Assembly: GCA_013001485.1 (NCBI GenBank)
Contig: JABDMN010000243.1
Location: forward strand, 1-8,095
Length of the DNA: 8,095 bases
Origin: Acidimicrobiia bacterium
GTDB lineage: Bacteria > Actinomycetota > Acidimicrobiia > Spongiisociales > UBA5794
Direction of reading: 5' to 3'
Positions 7,062-8,095 of this stretch are shown here, in pieces (the stretch's first letter is position 1; every line of letters starts with the position of its first letter). The position numbers were made by a program, and so were the translations under genes. The notes beneath the pieces are model-generated. The model was not told the origin of the DNA, did no database searches, and saw nothing but the letters and a program-made list of their open reading frames with translations.

Positions 7062-8047
7062 TGCGAGTTCTGGTCTTCTCGAGCCACCCTCATGATGAGG
7101 AGTACCTGACCCGGGCCAACGCCGACCATGGCCACGAGCTGGTCTTTGTCGAATCGCGACTGCGGAAGTCGGTGGCGGGTCTTGCCAATGGATTCGACGC
7201 CATCTGTGCCTTTGTCAACGACGACCTCTCCGAACCTGTGCTTGGGGCACTACACCAACACGGGGTGCGCTACATCGCTCTGCGGAGCGCCGGGTTCAAT
7301 CACGTCGATCTCGACGCCGCCCGTGCCCTCGGGTTCACATTGGCCAGGGTGCCCGCCTATTCGCCTCATTCGGTCGCCGAGCACACGGTTGCCTTGATCC
7401 TGGCGCTCAATCGCAAGATTTACCGCTCCTACAACCGGGTGCGGGACGGCAACTTCGCCCTCGACGGGCTGATGGGTTTCGACCTATACGAGCGGACGGT
7501 GGGCATCGTGGGCACGGGCAAGATCGGCGAACGCGTCGCCGCGGCGCTGTCCGGGTTTGGCTGCAAGCTGCTCGGTTATGACCCCTATCCCAATCCAGCG
7601 GCCATCGACCTGGGCGTCGAGTACGTCGAACTGGACGAGCTGTTTGCGCGGTCCGACGTCGTCACCCTCCATACGCCACTCACGCCTGACACCTTCCACG
7701 TCATCGATGCCGAGGCCGTGGCCGCGATGAAAGACGGTGTCATGATCATCAACACCAGCCGCGGAGCCCTGGTCGACACCGTGGCAGTGATCGACGGCCT
7801 GAAGTCTGGAAAGGTCGGCTATCTGGGCCTCGACGTTTACGAGGAGGAAGAGGAGCTGTTCTTCGAGAACCTGTCGGACCGCGTCATCACCGACGACGTG
7901 TTCTCTCGACTGTTGACCTTCCCCAACGTCATGGTGACCGGCCACCAGGCCTTCTTCACCCAGGAGGCGATGACAGACATCGCGGAGACAACGATGGCGA
8001 ACTTGTCAGCCTTCGAGCGTGGAGAGGCCTCGGGGAACGAGCTTTGA
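7061..8047 (+). CDS. ldhA: D-lactate dehydrogenase, LdhA type (NAD-dependent D-2-hydroxyacid dehydrogenase)
   Basis: This cytosolic enzyme of 328 residues reduces pyruvate to D-lactate with NADH. It resembles E. coli LdhA (329 residues) along its whole length as I recall that sequence: FVNDD at 51-55, YIALRSAGFNHVDLDAA at 71-87, VPAYSP at 97-102 (with the Tyr typical of D-lactate dehydrogenases), VAEH at 105-108 and a C-terminus ending NEL. The Rossmann nucleotide loop GTGKIG is at 151-156, and Asp174 in GYDPYP marks NAD preference. The catalytic triad is Arg234 (NTSRGA), Glu263 in the Glu run after DVY, and His295 (GHQAF). ATG 7061 shares its A with the previous stop (TGATG), with only a weak site (GGCAGG, 7046-7051) before it, so translation is probably coupled. 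Another 2-hydroxyacid substrate cannot be excluded. Confidence 0.88.
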   Translation: MRVLVFSSHPHDEEYLTRANADHGHELVFVESRLRKSVAGLANGFDAICAFVNDDLSEPVLGALHQHGVRYIALRSAGFNHVDLDAARALGFTLARVPAYSPHSVAEHTVALILALNRKIYRSYNRVRDGNFALDGLMGFDLYERTVGIVGTGKIGERVAAALSGFGCKLLGYDPYPNPAAIDLGVEYVELDELFARSDVVTLHTPLTPDTFHVIDAEAVAAMKDGVMIINTSRGALVDTVAVIDGLKSGKVGYLGLDVYEEEEELFFENLSDRVITDDVFSRLLTFPNVMVTGHQAFFTQEAMTDIAETTMANLSAFERGEASGNEL

Positions 8048-8053
8048 CTAGTT

Positions 8054-8095
8054 GCTACCGGCTACCGGTTACCGGCTACCGGCTACCGGCTACCG
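8054..8095 (+). repeat. Tandem heptanucleotide repeat, six copies of GCTACCG, running off the window
   Basis: Copies begin at 8054, 8061, 8068, 8075, 8082 and 8089. All are identical except the third, which is GTTACCG. The array starts 6 bases after the ldhA stop and continues to the window edge, so its full length is unknown. Each unit junction contains the palindrome CCGG, so neighbouring units can pair as 4-bp stems with CTA or TTA loops. No intrinsic terminator with a T-run is visible between the ldhA stop and the window end. Confidence 0.95.

Noticed and set aside
8047..8052. ACTAGT palindrome at the ldhA stop as an operator or terminator element
   Set aside because: It is only 6 bases with no flanking symmetry and no T-run, so it is expected by chance.
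8054..8095. CRISPR array
   Set aside because: The units are 7 bases and directly adjacent, with no unique spacers and no cas genes nearby.

Overview
The window is about 8.1 kb of GC-rich, tightly packed bacterial DNA, with every supported gene on the + strand. High GC, two GTG starts, ATGA stop/start overlaps and the style of the NADH dehydrogenase subunits suggest a high-GC Gram-positive lineage, perhaps an uncultured actinobacterium of the Acidimicrobiia kind. That placement is an inference and a 16S or genome tree would be needed to fix it.

Layout. Bases 1-117 are the 3' end of a gene with a very acidic, low-complexity C-terminus, most simply the tail of nuoI. Bases 120-5845 carry nuoJ, nuoK, nuoL, nuoM and nuoN, the complete distal membrane-arm end of a type I NADH:quinone oxidoreductase (complex I) operon. 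All five look intact, and the conserved charged residues of the proton channels are present. Bases 5829-7061 encode a membrane-anchored protein with about eight rungs of a bactofilin-like beta-helix, followed by four or five membrane segments and a Pro/acid-rich tail. Bases 7061-8047 encode a D-lactate dehydrogenase of the LdhA type. The last 42 bases (8054-8095) are six tandem copies of a 7-bp unit, GCTACCG, running off the window edge.

How the genes relate. No gap between genes exceeds 2 bases: J/K and K/L overlap by 4, M begins 1 base after L stops, N abuts M, the beta-helix gene overlaps nuoN by 17, and ldhA shares one base with the stop of the beta-helix gene. This looks like one transcription unit in which two non-complex-I genes have been added to the end of the nuo operon. 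NuoJ-N form the proton-translocating membrane arm that reoxidises NADH through quinone, while LdhA reoxidises NADH by reducing pyruvate to D-lactate, so the unit couples a respiratory and a fermentative NADH sink. The role of the extracytoplasmic beta-helix protein is unknown.

The most notable items are the beta-helix/membrane protein wired into the nuo operon, a perfect 10-bp inverted repeat with a 3-base loop inside that gene, the heptanucleotide tandem repeat after the operon, and a three-heptad amphipathic C-terminus on NuoM. Most of the window is otherwise ordinary core metabolism. I see no defence, mobile or CRISPR system.
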